A stretch of 6,976 nt of DNA from JBKBXU01 sp046313675 (GTDB taxonomy: Bacteria; Bacteroidota; Bacteroidia; Cytophagales; Cytophagaceae): NCBI GenBank assembly GCA_046313675.1, contig JBKBXU010000257.1:1-6976 (forward strand). Direction: 5' to 3'. The translations under genes and the position numbers were made by a program. Below are positions 6,031-6,976 of this stretch, piece by piece. Numbering within the stretch: position 1 is the stretch's first letter; the number at the start of each line of letters is the position of its first letter. The notes beneath the pieces are model-generated. The model was not told the DNA's origin. It did no database searches and saw only the letters and a program-made list of their open reading frames with translations.

Positions 6031-6976
6031 ATGGATAGGCATCTCGTAAAAATCTCCAAACTACCTTCTTATGCACGTTTTATACTGGAAAACCATTTAG
6101 ATGAATTAACTCTGGAAGATTTAAGATTTGCAAAAGAAATAGACCTTCCTCTCCTTAAATTGCTAGCTGAACAGACTAATAACCAAGTATTTGAATTCAT
6201 TAAAATTTCATCCGGAAACATCCTGTTGGAAATCGCAGAAGGCAAAGCCATAGAAGGAGCCATCGAGCAAAACAAAAAGTTTGAAGCTAATCAACTTGAA
6301 AATATTCCTAGTGAACGAGTGCTATTAGAAGATGTATCCCTTACATTTTTTGTAAAAAAACAATCGCTATTCAAGTTTATAGCTAAATACACCAGTGATC
6401 CGGAAGAGATTTTAGAGCTGGTACAAGAAATAGAAAACTACTATACCTTTAAAGAATACCTGTCTTTCAAAACCTACACAAATTATAATACTAAAAAATT
6501 AATTCAAAACGAGGAAAAATATCGTTTGCTGGCGGAAAGCCTTGAAGATAAAAATATTCAGTTAGGGCAAACCCAACAACAGCTTAAAGAAATGAATCTT
6601 AGTTTGGAAGAAAAGGTGCTTGAGCGAACGCAAGCGCTACAAGACAGTGAAACCCGATTCAGGGTTCTTACCAACTTAGTTCCCCAAATGATCTGGATCA
6701 GGGACAAAGAAGGATTCCTCGAATATGTGAATGATAAGTACATCTCCTACACAGGGCAAAATAGAGATAAAATACTGGGTACCTATGGAGAGTTTCCCAT
6801 ACATCCGAATGATGTTTCGAAGGCTACCGAAATCTGGCATAAGGCATCACAAACAGGAGCAATGTATGAAGTCGAATATCGATTTAAAAATGCTTCGACC
6901 GGGGAATACCGCTGGCATATAACCAGAGCCCTGCCAATTAAAGATGGTGAAGGAAAAACCGTTCAATGGTTTGGAA
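6031..6976 (+). CDS. PAS-domain sensor protein, probable histidine kinase (N-terminal part, cut by window edge)
   Basis: The frame is open from ATG at 6031 to the right edge: 315 complete codons with no stop. The A-rich stretch just before the ATG suits Bacteroidota initiation. Residues about 1-150 are a helical, membrane-free region that I cannot assign (e.g. LPSYARFILENHLDELTLED, 11-30). Residues 156-208 form a coiled-coil linker with SLEEKVLERTQALQDSE (191-207), a motif that usually joins sensory modules in two-component sensors. A PAS domain of the PAS_3 type begins near 207: FRVLTNLVPQMIWIRDKEG (210-228), YVNDKYISYTG (232-242), IHPND (257-261), and the closing PAC-like YRWHITRALPIKDGEGKTVQ (293-312). 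No signal peptide or membrane helix is seen, so a cytoplasmic sensor is likely. The kinase domain would lie beyond the edge; a histidine kinase is most likely, but a PAS-linked cyclase or other output is not excluded. Confidence 0.85.
   Translation, partial: MDRHLVKISKLPSYARFILENHLDELTLEDLRFAKEIDLPLLKLLAEQTNNQVFEFIKISSGNILLEIAEGKAIEGAIEQNKKFEANQLENIPSERVLLEDVSLTFFVKKQSLFKFIAKYTSDPEEILELVQEIENYYTFKEYLSFKTYTNYNTKKLIQNEEKYRLLAESLEDKNIQLGQTQQQLKEMNLSLEEKVLERTQALQDSETRFRVLTNLVPQMIWIRDKEGFLEYVNDKYISYTGQNRDKILGTYGEFPIHPNDVSKATEIWHKASQTGAMYEVEYRFKNASTGEYRWHITRALPIKDGEGKTVQWFG

Noticed and set aside
6731..6922. 63-codon plus-strand frame near the right edge
   Set aside because: It lies within the PAS domain of the long open frame starting at 6031, which has clear PAS motifs in a different frame.

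Overview
The window looks like ordinary chromosomal DNA from a member of the Bacteroidota. The low-to-moderate G+C content, the lack of Shine-Dalgarno sequences, A-rich or bare start regions, TTG/TAnnTTTG-type promoters and the protein sequences themselves all point to that phylum. A Cytophagales-like lineage is plausible, but the sequence alone does not prove it. No tRNA, rRNA, CRISPR array, insertion sequence or phage gene was seen.

Layout. Two genes on the left run leftwards and four on the right run rightwards, diverging from a 50-bp spacer at 2258-2307. Leftwards: a large OstA/LptA-like periplasmic protein (389-2257), then the start of a BamD-type lipoprotein that runs off the left edge (1-356). 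Rightwards: tilS, the tRNA(Ile)-lysidine synthase (2308-3627); a seven-helix RDD-family membrane protein with an unrecognised outer domain (3674-5398); a small YcxB-like membrane protein overlapping it by 8 bp (5391-5912); and, after a 118-bp gap with its own promoter, the first 315 codons of a PAS-domain sensor protein, probably a histidine kinase (6031 to the right edge).

How the genes relate. The OstA-like protein and BamD both serve outer-membrane construction (lipopolysaccharide transport and beta-barrel insertion), so their adjacency makes sense, although BamD appears to have its own promoter inside the end of the OstA-like gene. TilS is an essential tRNA-modifying enzyme. The RDD and YcxB-like genes overlap and are probably translationally coupled, so their products may work together at the inner membrane; their function is unknown. 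The sensor gene appears to be a separate transcription unit.

I found no convincing new biological system. The points most worth following are the charge-segregated C-terminal tail of the OstA-like protein, the RDD plus outer-domain protein coupled to a YcxB-like partner, and start codons lying only 3 to 6 nt from promoter-like elements, which suggests leaderless mRNAs.
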